Of a stretch of DNA of 64,000 bases, positions 16,552-25,188 are shown in pieces. Source of the stretch: an uncultured Eubacterium sp. (GTDB taxonomy: Bacteria > Bacillota > Clostridia > Lachnospirales > CAG-274); contig URXK01000005.1 in NCBI GenBank assembly GCA_900551755.1, positions 36,533 to 100,532 on the forward strand, in the 5' to 3' direction. Within the stretch, counting starts at the first letter, position 1. Each line of letters begins with the position of its first letter. A program made the position numbers and the translations under genes. The notes below the pieces were generated by a model. The model made no database searches and was not told the DNA's origin. It worked only from the letters and a program-made list of their open reading frames with translations.

Positions 16552-17592
16552 ATGGTGTTGGGCAGTGATATTGGCATAGATTTAGGCACAGCCAGCGTAA
16601 TTGTATATTGTAAGGGTGAGGGCATTGTCCTTCAAGAGCCTTCTGTTGTAGCAGTAGATAATAATAAGCACGCTATTGTTGCAGTTGGTGAGGAAGCAAG
16701 AAAAATGTTCGGAAAGACTCCAGCTAACATAGTGGCAGTTAGACCATTAAGAGATGGCGTAATTTCTGACTTTGAAGTAACAGAAAGAATGATAAGATAT
16801 TTCATTGATAAATCTGTTGGTACTCATTGGCTCAAAAGACCTCGTATTGCTGTCTGTGTGCCTAGCAAAATAACTGATGTTGAAAAAAGAGCTGTTGAGG
16901 AGTCAACTAGAAATGCTGGTGCTGCTCAAGTCTTTATTATTGAAGAACCTATTGCAGCAGCTATTGGTGCTGGTCTTGATATTTTTAGACCTTGTGGCAG
17001 TATGGTTGTAGATATTGGTGGTGGTACTACTGATGTTGCTGTTATTTCACTTGGTGGTATTGTTGTTAGCACATCTATTAAGGTGGCTGGCGACAAGTTT
17101 GACGATGCCATTGTTAGATATATGAGAGATGAGCATCAAATGATTATTGGTGAAAGAACTGCTGAAAATATTAAGATAATTATTGGTACAGCAGCAGAAG
17201 ATACTCCATTAAGCACTATGGAGCTTAAGGGCAGAAATGCAACAACTGGTATGCCAATGACTGTTGAAATAACATCAAGAGAAATGTATGAGGCATTAAA
17301 GGTTTGTGTTAGAGCTGTTGTTGATGCAGTAAGATATGTTCTTGCTAATACTCCTCCAGAGCTTTCAGGTGATATTCTTGACAGAGGTATTGTGCTTACT
17401 GGTGGTGGTGCTTTGCTTTCTGGTCTTGACAGAGTTATTGAAAATGAAACAGGTATTAAATGTACTATAGCTGAAAATCCTGTAAACTGTGTTGCTATTG
17501 GTACTGGCAAATACATTGAATACCAAACTGCTGAAGATAAGAGTATTTGGGATAGTATCAAAAATTTCTTTAGCCTTGAAGAAAATGATTGA
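16552..17592 (+). CDS. mreB: Rod-shape protein MreB/Mbl (bacterial actin)
   Basis: A 346-residue actin-fold ATPase that forms filaments under the membrane and positions cell-wall elongation. Nucleotide-binding motifs are GIDLGTASVIVY (phosphate 1), VVDIGGGTTDVAVISLGG (phosphate 2) and GIVLTGGGALLSG (adenosine). The ribosome site AAGGAG lies within the end of the upstream CNNM gene. There is no mreCD after it, so it is more likely an Mbl-type paralogue than the mreBCD copy. A perfect promoter for the arsR operon overlaps its stop codon. Confidence 0.95.
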   Translation: MVLGSDIGIDLGTASVIVYCKGEGIVLQEPSVVAVDNNKHAIVAVGEEARKMFGKTPANIVAVRPLRDGVISDFEVTERMIRYFIDKSVGTHWLKRPRIAVCVPSKITDVEKRAVEESTRNAGAAQVFIIEEPIAAAIGAGLDIFRPCGSMVVDIGGGTTDVAVISLGGIVVSTSIKVAGDKFDDAIVRYMRDEHQMIIGERTAENIKIIIGTAAEDTPLSTMELKGRNATTGMPMTVEITSREMYEALKVCVRAVVDAVRYVLANTPPELSGDILDRGIVLTGGGALLSGLDRVIENETGIKCTIAENPVNCVAIGTGKYIEYQTAEDKSIWDSIKNFFSLEEND

Positions 17593-17640
17593 CAAATAAT
17601 TAAATATCGTATATAATGCAAATATGAGCAGATGTTCATA
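17589..17640 (+). promoter_or_regulatory. Consensus promoter and ArsR operator in front of arsR
   Basis: TTGACA (17589-17594, over the mreB stop codon), a 17-nt spacer and TATAAT (17612-17617). It is followed at the start site by TATGAG-CAGATG-TTCATA (17623-17640), a 6-6-6 inverted repeat of the ArsR/SmtB type with one mismatch. Metal-free ArsR bound here would block initiation. Confidence 0.75.
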
Positions 17641-17678
17641 AATAAATATTTATTTATATGTCTGCTCATATTTTTTAT
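17621..17678 (+). terminator. Terminator hairpin in the mreB-arsR leader
   Basis: The outer 12-bp stem AATATGAGCAGA / TCTGCTCATATT encloses a perfect 10-bp ATAAATAAAT palindrome and is followed by a T run. It can end the mreB transcript. Because the arsR promoter lies upstream of it, it also sits in the arsR-cadA leader. Confidence 0.75.
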
Positions 17679-17692
17679 ATTATTAATGAATA

Positions 17693-17710
17693 TATGAATA
17701 AATGTTCATA
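17693..17710. promoter_or_regulatory. Second ArsR-type operator
   Basis: TATGAA-TAAATG-TTCATA, a perfect 6-6-6 inverted repeat directly upstream of the arsR ribosome site. It matches the first operator at 17623-17640 and the general ArsR/SmtB TGAA...TTCA pattern. Confidence 0.6.
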
Positions 17711-17727
17711 CAAAAGGAGGGCTTACA

Positions 17728-18060
17728 TTGGCTAAGGTTAGAATGCTTAATGAAGAAATGTGTTATGACTTGTCGGATTTTTTTAAAATATTTGGTGACT
17801 CCACGAGAATAAAAATATTGTATGCACTTTTTCAAAGTGAAATGTGTGTTACAGAACTTGTTAACGAACTTGGTATGACACAGTCTGCTATATCTCATCA
17901 GCTTAGACTTTTAAGACAAAACGATATAGTTAAATTTAGAAAAGAAGGTCAATCAACAATTTATTCACTTGATGATGAGCACGTTGCTGTGCTTCTAGAC
18001 AAGGGTATTGAACATATTAAACATAAAAATGGATATGACGAGGAGGAATATTATGAGTAA
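17728..18060 (+). CDS. ArsR/SmtB-family metal-sensing repressor
   Basis: A 110-residue winged-helix repressor. The recognition helix lies in GMTQSAISHQLRLLRQNDIV. Helix 3 has EMCVTEL, a partial ELCVCD-like box with one Cys. The C-terminal helix, from DDEHVAVLLDKGIEHI, gives the Asp/His...Glu/His alpha-5 site typical of Zn or Co sensors such as CzrA and SmtB. The start is TTG at 17728, 7 nt after AAAGGAGG; no ATG gives a full domain. It overlaps the downstream P-type ATPase gene by 8 bp and should release it when zinc or cadmium is in excess. Confidence 0.93.
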   Translation: MAKVRMLNEEMCYDLSDFFKIFGDSTRIKILYALFQSEMCVTELVNELGMTQSAISHQLRLLRQNDIVKFRKEGQSTIYSLDDEHVAVLLDKGIEHIKHKNGYDEEEYYE

Positions 18061-20065
18061 GGATAATGAAAAGTTAAACCATTGTACTGATGATAATTGT
18101 TGCTGTCACGACCATAATCACCAGCATCACCACGACGATTGTCACGAACACGAACACCACGAACATCATCACGATGACTGCCACGAACACGAACATCACG
18201 ACCATTGCGGTTGTAGCTGTGGCTGTGGCTGTGGTCACGACCACCACCACGATGAAGAAGATGTTAAAAAGGGTATATTAAGAATAATCGCTGGTGTTAT
18301 TGCCTTAGGCTGTGCTATATTTACTGGCAAAGTTGTGGGAGAGGCAAGTTATGTAAGTATTGGCTTATATATTGTGGCTTATTTAATATTTGGTTATGAT
18401 GTAGTTATCAATGCTGTTAAAAGTATTGTAAAGGGTAGAGCTTTAGATGAACATTTTCTTATGGCATTTGCTACAATTTGTGCTTTCTGCTTAGGTGAAT
18501 TTGTTGAGGCTGTATCAGTAATGCTCTTTTACCAGATTGGCGAATTTCTTCAGGAAACTATTGTCAACAAATCCAGAAATTCAATTAAGTCATTAATGGA
18601 AATGAAAGTTGATGCTGTTAATGTACTTGTTAATGGTGAAATTCAAGTTAAAGAACCAGAAGAAATTAATGCTGGTGACACAATAGTTGTTAAGCCAGGT
18701 GAAAAGGTTGCTATTGACGGTACTATTATTAAGGGTGAAACTACACTTGATATGGTAGCATTAACTGGTGAAAGTCTTCCAGTTGAAAAGGCAGAGGGAG
18801 ATACTGTTTTAAGTGGTTCAATCAATAACAGCAGTGTTATTTATGTTAGAGCTGACAAGGCTTATAAGGACTCTACTATTGCTAGAATAATGAATATGGT
18901 AGAAAATGCCTCTGAAAATAAGTCAAAGACAGAAAATTTTGTTACTAGATTTGCTAAGGTTTACACACCTGCTGTTGTAATAATGGCTGTTCTTCTTGCT
19001 GTTGTGCCAGTTATTATGGGTTACGATTTTAGAGATGGTGTCAATAAGGCTTTGATTTTCCTTGTTGCATCTTGTCCTTGTGCTTTAGTTCTTTCTATTC
19101 CATTAACATTCTTTGCTGGTATTGGTACAATGTCAAGACGAGGCGTACTTGTTAAGGGTGGCAACTACCTTGAGGCTTTAAGCAAGACAGAAGCTGTTGT
19201 TATGGATAAAACTGGTACAATCACAAAGGGTAGATTTGAAGTAACAGAGGTAACAAGTGATGAAACATTAAAATATGCAGCATCTCTTGAAAGATTTTCT
19301 ACACACCCAATGGCTAAGGCTGTTGTTGATAGTTACAAAGGTGAAGTTGAAGAAACTGAAAATGTAGAAAATATAGCAGGCTTTGGCATCAAGGGCATTA
19401 TTAATGGAAAAAATGTTCTTGTTGGTAGTGAAAGACTTATGACAGCTAATGACATTAATATTGAAAGTGGCAAAAATATTTATGTAGCAGTTGACGGTAA
19501 TTGTATTGGTTATATAAATGTTGATGACACAATTAAGGAAGATAGTCCTTCTGCTATAGCTGGCTTAAAGTCAATAGGCATTAAAAATATTACAATGCTT
19601 ACAGGTGATAAAAAGTCTATTGCTGATAGAGTAGGTAAGGCTGTTGGTGTTGATAATGTTTACTCTGAACTTTTGCCACAGGGCAAGGTTGAAAAGGTTG
19701 ATAATCTTTATAATGAAAGTTATAAAAATATTGTAGCTGTTGGTGACGGTATAAATGATGCACCAGTTCTTGCTAGAGCTGATGTAGGTGTTGCTATGGG
19801 TGGTATTGGTTCAGATGCTGCTATTGAGGCTGCCGATGTTGTAATTATGGAAGATAGTCTTACTAAACTTTGTGATGCAATTAAACTTGCAAGAAAGACT
19901 ATGGAAATATGTAGACAAAATGTATTTATCGTTATAGCATTAAAATTGCTTGTTCTTGCACTTACTGTTTTTGGATATGGTAATATGTGGATTGCAGTTT
20001 TTGCCGATGTAGGCGTTGCACTTATTGCTGTGCTTAATGCTGTTAGAATAACAAAAGTTAAATAA
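18053..20065 (+). CDS. Zn/Cd/Co-exporting P1B-type ATPase with His-rich N-terminus
   Basis: A 670-residue heavy-metal P-type ATPase. Motifs in order are LTGESLP (actuator), SCPCALVLS (metal-site CPC), DKTGT (phosphorylated Asp), STHPMAK (HP locus) and GDGINDAPVLARADVG. The end ADVGVALIAVLNAVRITK resembles ZntA/CadA. Instead of a ferredoxin-like HMA domain the N-terminus (about residues 8-75) is a His/Cys/Asp-rich tail with repeated EHEHH-like blocks and alternating Cys-Gly. The ATG at 18053 follows GAGGAGG inside arsR. It exports Zn2+ or Cd2+ from the cytosol. Confidence 0.95.
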   Translation: MSKDNEKLNHCTDDNCCCHDHNHQHHHDDCHEHEHHEHHHDDCHEHEHHDHCGCSCGCGCGHDHHHDEEDVKKGILRIIAGVIALGCAIFTGKVVGEASYVSIGLYIVAYLIFGYDVVINAVKSIVKGRALDEHFLMAFATICAFCLGEFVEAVSVMLFYQIGEFLQETIVNKSRNSIKSLMEMKVDAVNVLVNGEIQVKEPEEINAGDTIVVKPGEKVAIDGTIIKGETTLDMVALTGESLPVEKAEGDTVLSGSINNSSVIYVRADKAYKDSTIARIMNMVENASENKSKTENFVTRFAKVYTPAVVIMAVLLAVVPVIMGYDFRDGVNKALIFLVASCPCALVLSIPLTFFAGIGTMSRRGVLVKGGNYLEALSKTEAVVMDKTGTITKGRFEVTEVTSDETLKYAASLERFSTHPMAKAVVDSYKGEVEETENVENIAGFGIKGIINGKNVLVGSERLMTANDINIESGKNIYVAVDGNCIGYINVDDTIKEDSPSAIAGLKSIGIKNITMLTGDKKSIADRVGKAVGVDNVYSELLPQGKVEKVDNLYNESYKNIVAVGDGINDAPVLARADVGVAMGGIGSDAAIEAADVVIMEDSLTKLCDAIKLARKTMEICRQNVFIVIALKLLVLALTVFGYGNMWIAVFADVGVALIAVLNAVRITKVK

Positions 20066-20075
20066 TTGATATAAC

Positions 20076-20107
20076 AAAAGGGCGACTAAAAAATCGCCCT
20101 TTTATTA
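20076..20107. terminator. Bidirectional terminator after the P-type ATPase
   Basis: The 10-bp stem AAAAGGGCGA / TCGCCCTTTT (20076-20085 with 20094-20103). It serves the converging ATPase gene and the lipoprotein gene ending at 20105. Confidence 0.85.
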
Positions 20108-20947
20108 TTTAATATTAATGATGAAAGTTCCAAATGCTATATCATTATTTGTTGGAATTGTATCAATAGATTTTAAAGTAAATTGCTGATAATCAGCTTT
20201 TAACTTTTTATAGTTAGAAATCTGGTCTTGCAAGCTATTTATAACAATGTCAAAGTCAGATATACCACTTAATTCAAGGCTATCTCTAAGCATATTTATA
20301 TCCTTAACTGAAAGCTGTCTTTTTTGATTAGAAAGCAAATAATAGTTAATATATATAGAAGATACCTTTCCTTCCTTTATATACAATGTTACAGCCAAAG
20401 GTATGTTTTGAGAAATCAAACTTACATTGTCATATTCAAGATTAAACATACCACTTTCATAGTTAGCAATATTATATTCATCATTTTCAAATGTTAGCTT
20501 ATCAATTCCACTGTCAGTAATGCAATAGTTAAGCTCCCAACCTTTTTCCTTAAATTTATTTATAACATCAGCATATTTTTTTGATGTTGTTTTGCTACCT
20601 GTATAGATTTCAGAATGAATATAAGTATTAGGTTTAGCATAGGCTGTTTCAGCAATTAAAAAATATGGATTTTCATTTTTGTGAATTTGTACTTTTTCGG
20701 GATTTTCACCTGCTTGATTTATACTAATATCTAATAATGGAAGTGATTTAATAAAATCTAATTTCTCTTTAGTGGTATAAATTACATCACCATTGTCATC
20801 ATATTCAGGTTCAATCAAGTCCTCATATTTTTTATATTCTGTAATTTCTACAGTATCTTTATTACTATTATCATTTATTAATGTGGGCTTTTCATTACAG
20901 CCACAAAGTATTACAGCTAATAAAGGAATAATAACTAGTTTTTTCAT
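20105..20947 (-). CDS. Lipoprotein of the YtrA-type ABC operon
   Basis: A 280-residue protein starting MKKLVIIPLLAVILCGC, a lipoprotein signal with lipobox LCGC (Cys near residue 17). The rest is hydrophilic with no domain I recognise. Its start overlaps the stop of the upstream permease gene in ATGA (20944-20947), so it is translationally coupled and probably works with the ABC complex on the outer face of the membrane. It is the last gene of a five-gene minus-strand operon. Confidence 0.8.
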   Translation of the reverse strand: MKKLVIIPLLAVILCGCNEKPTLINDNSNKDTVEITEYKKYEDLIEPEYDDNGDVIYTTKEKLDFIKSLPLLDISINQAGENPEKVQIHKNENPYFLIAETAYAKPNTYIHSEIYTGSKTTSKKYADVINKFKEKGWELNYCITDSGIDKLTFENDEYNIANYESGMFNLEYDNVSLISQNIPLAVTLYIKEGKVSSIYINYYLLSNQKRQLSVKDINMLRDSLELSGISDFDIVINSLQDQISNYKKLKADYQQFTLKSIDTIPTNNDIAFGTFIINIK

Positions 20948-21972
20948 TTTCTCACCCCTTGTCTTTTTACAATTATTGTTGATGTTAAAAAGCCTATTAA
21001 AGCAAATACTATGGCAAGAATTACTTTTTCAACTGTTGAATTATATGTAATAGTTGCACCGACAGATGAAAAACAAATTACAAAAGCTAACTTAAAAATA
21101 ACAGATACCCATTTTTTGTTAAATGGACTTGACTGTTCAATCCACTTAGGCGTAGTTGATATTTTTAAAAGTATATATAATGCAATAATTGCAATAATGG
21201 CATAATAAGCTATAGCAAAGCTATTAAATCTGAAAAATATATTATCATCTAATTTTAAATTAGATAAATTAAAAATATAATTAGGTATTAATGAATAGCT
21301 TAAATCTACAGTAGGGTCATAAAAATAAGGGCATATTGTAAAAAACTTGTTAGGAATAGTTGATGCTGAAAAATCAAATGCTCCCATTAATAATGTTGGC
21401 AAATTAATAAAAAGTCCTGCAAATACTATACCAGATATACAGTTACCAACAATGTATTGACACAATACTGCGAAAAAATAAACGGCAACATAGACAGTAA
21501 ATACTATAGCTACAGCCTTTATTATAAACCAGGGATTTATTATGGTAGGGTCAATATTTATTGCTGAAAGGTTTAATTTGTATATTTCTGCATAATCAAA
21601 ATATATAGCTAATTTTATAACTAATGCGATGACAAAAAATAATAACAATGTAGTTACACCTACAATAAGTTTGACGCCAATAACATCAATGTTTTTAAAT
21701 GGCAAACTGTGCCAAAGTTTATTAAAGCCGTCATTAAACTGCATATAAACCATAATTGCAACAAGAGCCATAAATATAAAATAAAAATTAGGGTCAAGTA
21801 TCTTAAATGATATATATTTAGAAACACTTGCAGTTAATAAATTTTTTGCTTCTAATGCTGTGCTACTGCTTTCGCCAGCTATGTACATTATAAAAAATAG
21901 TACCATTGCACCATAAAGCCAAACAAGTTTCTTAAATTCATATTTGAATAGTGCTAAATATTTTTTACTCAT
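20944..21972 (-). CDS. ABC transporter permease (second)
   Basis: A 342-residue ABC-2-like permease with about six hydrophobic helices and the N-terminal FKYEFKKLVWLYGAMVLFF. The ATG at 21972 lies 8 nt after AGGAGG; a GTG at 21981 would overlap that site. It lies 12 bp after the first permease gene and overlaps the lipoprotein gene by 4 bp. Together with the neighbouring ATPase and YtrA regulator it resembles Ytr/Bcr-type systems that respond to cell-wall antibiotics. The substrate is unknown. Confidence 0.82.
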   Translation of the reverse strand: MSKKYLALFKYEFKKLVWLYGAMVLFFIMYIAGESSSTALEAKNLLTASVSKYISFKILDPNFYFIFMALVAIMVYMQFNDGFNKLWHSLPFKNIDVIGVKLIVGVTTLLLFFVIALVIKLAIYFDYAEIYKLNLSAINIDPTIINPWFIIKAVAIVFTVYVAVYFFAVLCQYIVGNCISGIVFAGLFINLPTLLMGAFDFSASTIPNKFFTICPYFYDPTVDLSYSLIPNYIFNLSNLKLDDNIFFRFNSFAIAYYAIIAIIALYILLKISTTPKWIEQSSPFNKKWVSVIFKLAFVICFSSVGATITYNSTVEKVILAIVFALIGFLTSTIIVKRQGVRK

Positions 21973-21984
21973 ATTGTTCACCTC

Positions 21985-22983
21985 CTATATAAATATTTTT
22001 TCTACTTTTTTAATAACTATAAATGCAACAATTATTGATATTAATAAGGTTACAATGTTTGATAATATTGTTATAGGTTCTATTATACTGTAAGCTACCC
22101 AATAAAATGAAAAACCACCAAATAAACTTCCTGCAATGTAAGCAATGTATTTCACCCAATTAAATATAAATAATTGACCAATTTTTGAATAGTTAATATA
22201 CTTGTTGCAAAAATAAGCACATATAAATATTAATATTGATATAATAAGTAAAATTATATAAAATTCTTTGTCGCTTGCAGTGTTAAAAACAAAGTCTATA
22301 CTATCTACTATAATTCTTAGTGTGCTTGTAAATATATAGTCAATTTTTAATACAGATGAAAAGCAGCCAACACCTACTATAAAACCAATACCACTTACAT
22401 AAATAATTATTGGCATAAATATAGCAAAAATTGTTACACCGATTGTAGATATAAAAAGTGCTTCAGTTGATGCTATAAATGTTGTAATAATTGCATATTT
22501 TATAAAGTCTTTATAATATTTTTGATAAATTTCATTAAGGCTTTCTTGTACTGTATTTATGTATTCATTTGAATTAATTATCATATTATACTCATTTGTT
22601 ATGTAGCTTTTAGTGAGTAGGTCAAATATAACTGCTTCAAAAAACACAAGTAATATAATAAGCAATAATGTTAAAAATACTTTAAACATAAAATCTTTAT
22701 TATACTTAATAGGTAATTGTCTTATAAAAATTCCTGTTTTTTTATTTCTGTGCATATTAAAAATATATATTAAAATAAATACAAGTATAGTGTTAATTAT
22801 AAAACAACTAGATGCGTAATCGTCAACAAATGAAGCTATACTCCATACATCGGCACCATCAGTATATTGTAAATTATTTACATAATTTGAATAGCCAGTA
22901 TAGGTAAAGAGTAGGGCAAGTGCTATACCTATAAGTAAAAGCACAAGTGCTTTTTTGCTATAAAACTTAAAAAGTGAATTCAT
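21985..22983 (-). CDS. ABC transporter permease (first)
   Basis: A 332-residue membrane protein with six to seven predicted helices, starting SLFKFYSKKALVLLLIGIAL. It has no signal peptide or recognised motif beyond the ABC-2-like layout. It begins 4 bp after the ATPase gene, with an AAGGGGTG ribosome site, and is followed by a second, different permease, so the transporter is probably a permease heterodimer. Leu/Ile-rich and very AT-rich like the other operon members. Confidence 0.82.
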   Translation of the reverse strand: MNSLFKFYSKKALVLLLIGIALALLFTYTGYSNYVNNLQYTDGADVWSIASFVDDYASSCFIINTILVFILIYIFNMHRNKKTGIFIRQLPIKYNKDFMFKVFLTLLLIILLVFFEAVIFDLLTKSYITNEYNMIINSNEYINTVQESLNEIYQKYYKDFIKYAIITTFIASTEALFISTIGVTIFAIFMPIIIYVSGIGFIVGVGCFSSVLKIDYIFTSTLRIIVDSIDFVFNTASDKEFYIILLIISILIFICAYFCNKYINYSKIGQLFIFNWVKYIAYIAGSLFGGFSFYWVAYSIIEPITILSNIVTLLISIIVAFIVIKKVEKIFI

Positions 22984-22987
22984 AAAA

Positions 22988-23854
22988 TCACCCCTTATCT
23001 AATGAAGTATATATAAATATATCTTCAAGACTCATACCAATTTCCTCTACAAGCTCTGCACCATTTTCATAAAGTTTGTTTGTAACACTAGTGGCATCTT
23101 TTGTAATGATGTAATATATACTGCCAATTTGTTCTGTATTTATTATACCATCAATGTTGCTTAAATCAGGTGTTTGTTTAAACACAGCTTGTAATTTTAC
23201 AATTTGTTTTTTGATTTCGTCAATACTGTTTTGATAAAGTATATGACCATTTTGTATCATTGTTATACTGTCACACAATCTTTCAAGCTCCCCTAAATGA
23301 TGAGATGAAATAATTATTGTACATTTGTTTTCTGTTACTTCTGATATGAGTAGGTCAATAACCTGTTTTTTAGCTATAGCATCTAAGCCACTTGTAGGCT
23401 CATCAAGTATAAGTGCCTCTGGGTGTAGGCTTAAATTAAGCATAAGTGACAATCTCATTTGCATACCCTTTGAAAGCTGTTTAACCTTTCTATCAGTAGA
23501 TAGCTTAAATATTTCGTTAAGTTCATTAAATCTGTTTTCATCAAAGGTAGGGTATATTCCTTTGTAAAATTCAACCATATCCTTTATTTTTGAATTAGGA
23601 AAATAACTGTTGCTATCTGCTACATATCCTATTTTTGCCTTAACAGCAGGGTTGTCGTATATTTGCTCACCATTGTAAGTGATAGTACCCTTGTCACACT
23701 TGTATATACCTGTTAAACAATGTATAAGTGTTGTTTTGCCTGCACCGTTTTCACCAATAAGTCCGTGTATTGTTCCCTTTGGCACTTCAATATTGATATT
23801 ATCTAGTGCTTTAAATTTGTCATAATATTTGCTAACATTTTTTATGCTAATCAT
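22988..23854 (-). CDS. ABC transporter ATP-binding protein (YtrB/BcrA-like)
   Basis: A 288-residue ATPase. Walker A is GENGAGKTT (residues 35-43), the signature is LSKGMQMRLSL, Walker B is ALILDEPTSGLD, and the H-loop follows in IIISSHHLGELE. The C-terminal 80 residues are a divergent extension common to BcrA/YtrB types. The start follows AAGGAG located at the end of the GntR gene. It energises the two permeases encoded next. Confidence 0.93.
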   Translation of the reverse strand: MISIKNVSKYYDKFKALDNINIEVPKGTIHGLIGENGAGKTTLIHCLTGIYKCDKGTITYNGEQIYDNPAVKAKIGYVADSNSYFPNSKIKDMVEFYKGIYPTFDENRFNELNEIFKLSTDRKVKQLSKGMQMRLSLMLNLSLHPEALILDEPTSGLDAIAKKQVIDLLISEVTENKCTIIISSHHLGELERLCDSITMIQNGHILYQNSIDEIKKQIVKLQAVFKQTPDLSNIDGIINTEQIGSIYYIITKDATSVTNKLYENGAELVEEIGMSLEDIFIYTSLDKG

Positions 23855-23858
23855 AGTA

Positions 23859-24233
23859 TTACTCCTTTCTTTCTAATTCCATTAAAAGTTCTTCAACAGC
23901 TTTTAATATTGCCTTGTTATTAGCCCCTTTTAGCTTAAGCTCGGCAAATACTGGACGAACTTTGTTTATTTCTTTTGTTAGGTCTATATTTTTGTTTGGC
24001 TCGTCAGCTATAAATGTGCCTTTTCCTCTTACTGTGACGATGACGCCTTGCCTTTCTAGCTCTTGATAGGCTTTTGAAATAGTGTTAGGGTTTACATCAA
24101 TTGCTGTTGATAGCTTTCTAACAGAGGGTAGTGGGTCACCTGATTTAAAATAGCCTTTTAATATGTATTCCTTAACTTGGTTTATTATTTGCTCGTATAT
24201 TGGTAAGTTGGATTTTAAGTCAATATCAAACAT
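23859..24233 (-). CDS. GntR-family regulator, YtrA subfamily
   Basis: A 124-residue regulator: a winged HTH (YEQIINQVKEYILKGYFKSG, LPSVRKLSTAIDVNPNTISK, TVRGKGTFI) plus a short helical tail, the YtrA layout. I chose the ATG at 24233 after AAGGAGG; the frame runs on upstream only through the promoter. It is the first gene of the ABC operon. The promoter carries a YtrA-type AGTGTA-N13-TACAGT operator, so the operon is probably self-repressed and induced by envelope stress. Confidence 0.92.
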   Translation of the reverse strand: MFDIDLKSNLPIYEQIINQVKEYILKGYFKSGDPLPSVRKLSTAIDVNPNTISKAYQELERQGVIVTVRGKGTFIADEPNKNIDLTKEINKVRPVFAELKLKGANNKAILKAVEELLMELERKE

Positions 24234-24264
24234 ATTATTCACCTCCTTGTGTATCAATGGCTTA

Positions 24265-24298
24265 AGTGTACTATAACACATAGTACAGTGTATGTCAA
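24265..24298 (-). promoter_or_regulatory. YtrA-operon promoter with YtrA operator
   Basis: On the minus strand TTGACA (24298-24293), a 17-nt spacer and TATAGT (24275-24270). AGTGTA-N13-TACAGT (24265-24289) covers the -10 and spacer; the YtrA consensus I recall is AGTGTA-N13-TACACT, one base different. It also contains the perfect inner repeat TGTACTAT-AACAC-ATAGTACA. Confidence 0.8.
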
Positions 24299-24310
24299 TA
24301 TGTTTTCTGA

Positions 24311-24347
24311 AAATAAAAAGCTGTAGCAGTTTTTCCTGCGTACAGCT
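24311..24347 (-). terminator. Minus-strand terminator upstream of the YtrA operon
   Basis: AGCTGTACGCAG / CTGCTACAGCT stem with one bulge (24347-24319 on the minus strand), followed by TTTTTATTT. It insulates the YtrA promoter from minus-strand transcription through the repeat block. Confidence 0.65.
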
Positions 24348-24419
24348 AGTAGGGGATAGGTAAAAGATAATAAGTAATATGTAATAAATATAAGTAGTAG
24401 TTACTCTTTTACAATTAAC

Positions 24420-24840
24420 TAATTAAAGGACGACCGCTGGTCGCCCCTACAATTTGCCTGTTCATAAAAATTAAAATTACAATTTATCTGTAATAAGTAA
24501 TATTGGAAACCCTTCCGACAACCTGCGGTTGCCACCTTCCCTATAAGGGACGGTAAATGGTGTATACCTACAAATAATTTATAGACAAAAGTACAATTAA
24601 CCTATTCATAAGTATATGTAATTAATGAAGTTATCGTCATTTGTAGGGGCGAACAGATTGCATCGAAAGATTTATCGGCAAATCCAAAGGATTTGTTTTT
24701 GCGTAGCAAAAATGCTGATGTTCGCCCGCAGGTAATTAAACGAACAACTAAAAATAAACCATTTAGCTCCACTCATAGGGGAGCTGTCACGAAGTGACTG
24801 AGGGGGTTCTATTTAAGTAATAACTAATAAGTAATAAATT
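24420..24840. repeat. Modular palindromic repeat block 1
   Basis: This gap of about 620 bp holds no gene. It carries four repeat modules also found at five other places: module a, GGCGACC-type hairpin, 24428-24452; module b, CAACC...GGTTG with GGAAGG-type arms, 24501-24569; module d, long element bounded by GGGGCGAACA...TGTTCGCCC with nested hairpins, 24641-24730; module c, AGCTCC...GGAGCT plus GTCAC-GAA-GTGAC, 24764-24809. The modules are separated by AT-rich ATAAGTAAT-like tracts. Confidence 0.85.
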
Positions 24841-24886
24841 TAAAGAAATTTCAAGAATTAATAAGACTGTTTAATTAATTTATGTA

Positions 24887-24907
24887 AAAGTGGGCAAAAC
24901 CCACTTT
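24887..24907 (-). terminator. Terminator after the DUF1540 gene
   Basis: AAAGTGGG / CCCACTTT stem (24887-24894 with 24900-24907) followed on the minus strand by TTTTAC. Confidence 0.65.
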
Positions 24908-24968
24908 CATATTGTCAGAGCTTATAGTTTAGCAAAAGGTACTATTTCCCTTGACAATAAAAGCAAAC

Positions 24969-25127
24969 TTACATATACTCAAAGGAAAGACATTCTGTTT
25001 CGCAACAATCCTTTGCACAGTTACAGTCCTTGCCGACTACAATGTCAGAAAGGGTACAGTATTCGGCTGATTTGTCGTGGTACTTGCAAGAATCAACTCT
25101 ACATTTAATTGAGTTATTTACTGCCAT
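24969..25127 (-). CDS. DUF1540 small Cys-rich protein
   Basis: A 52-residue protein with an ATG at 25127 and a GGAGGTG ribosome site. It reads MAVNNSIKCRVDSCKYH, then DIVVGKDCNCAKDCCETECLSF, with eight Cys in the DUF1540 pattern CxVxxCxYh...C...CxCxxxCCxTxCxSF. The domain is probably metal-binding and is widespread in spore-forming Firmicutes; its role is unknown. It is divergent from the dipeptidase gene. Confidence 0.88.
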   Translation of the reverse strand: MAVNNSIKCRVDSCKYHDKSAEYCTLSDIVVGKDCNCAKDCCETECLSFEYM

Positions 25128-25188
25128 TAAAATCACCTCCAATAATATATTACCCTTTATTAATCAAATTATACGGAGTGAAATTTTT

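Noticed and set aside
18090..18281. Thr-rich frame of 63 codons inside the P-type ATPase gene
   Set aside because: It is the shifted reading of the CAC-rich His tail.
24890..25108. Plus-strand frame of 72 codons
   Set aside because: It lies opposite the DUF1540 gene, has no ribosome site, and its sequence is explained by the Cys-rich minus-strand protein.
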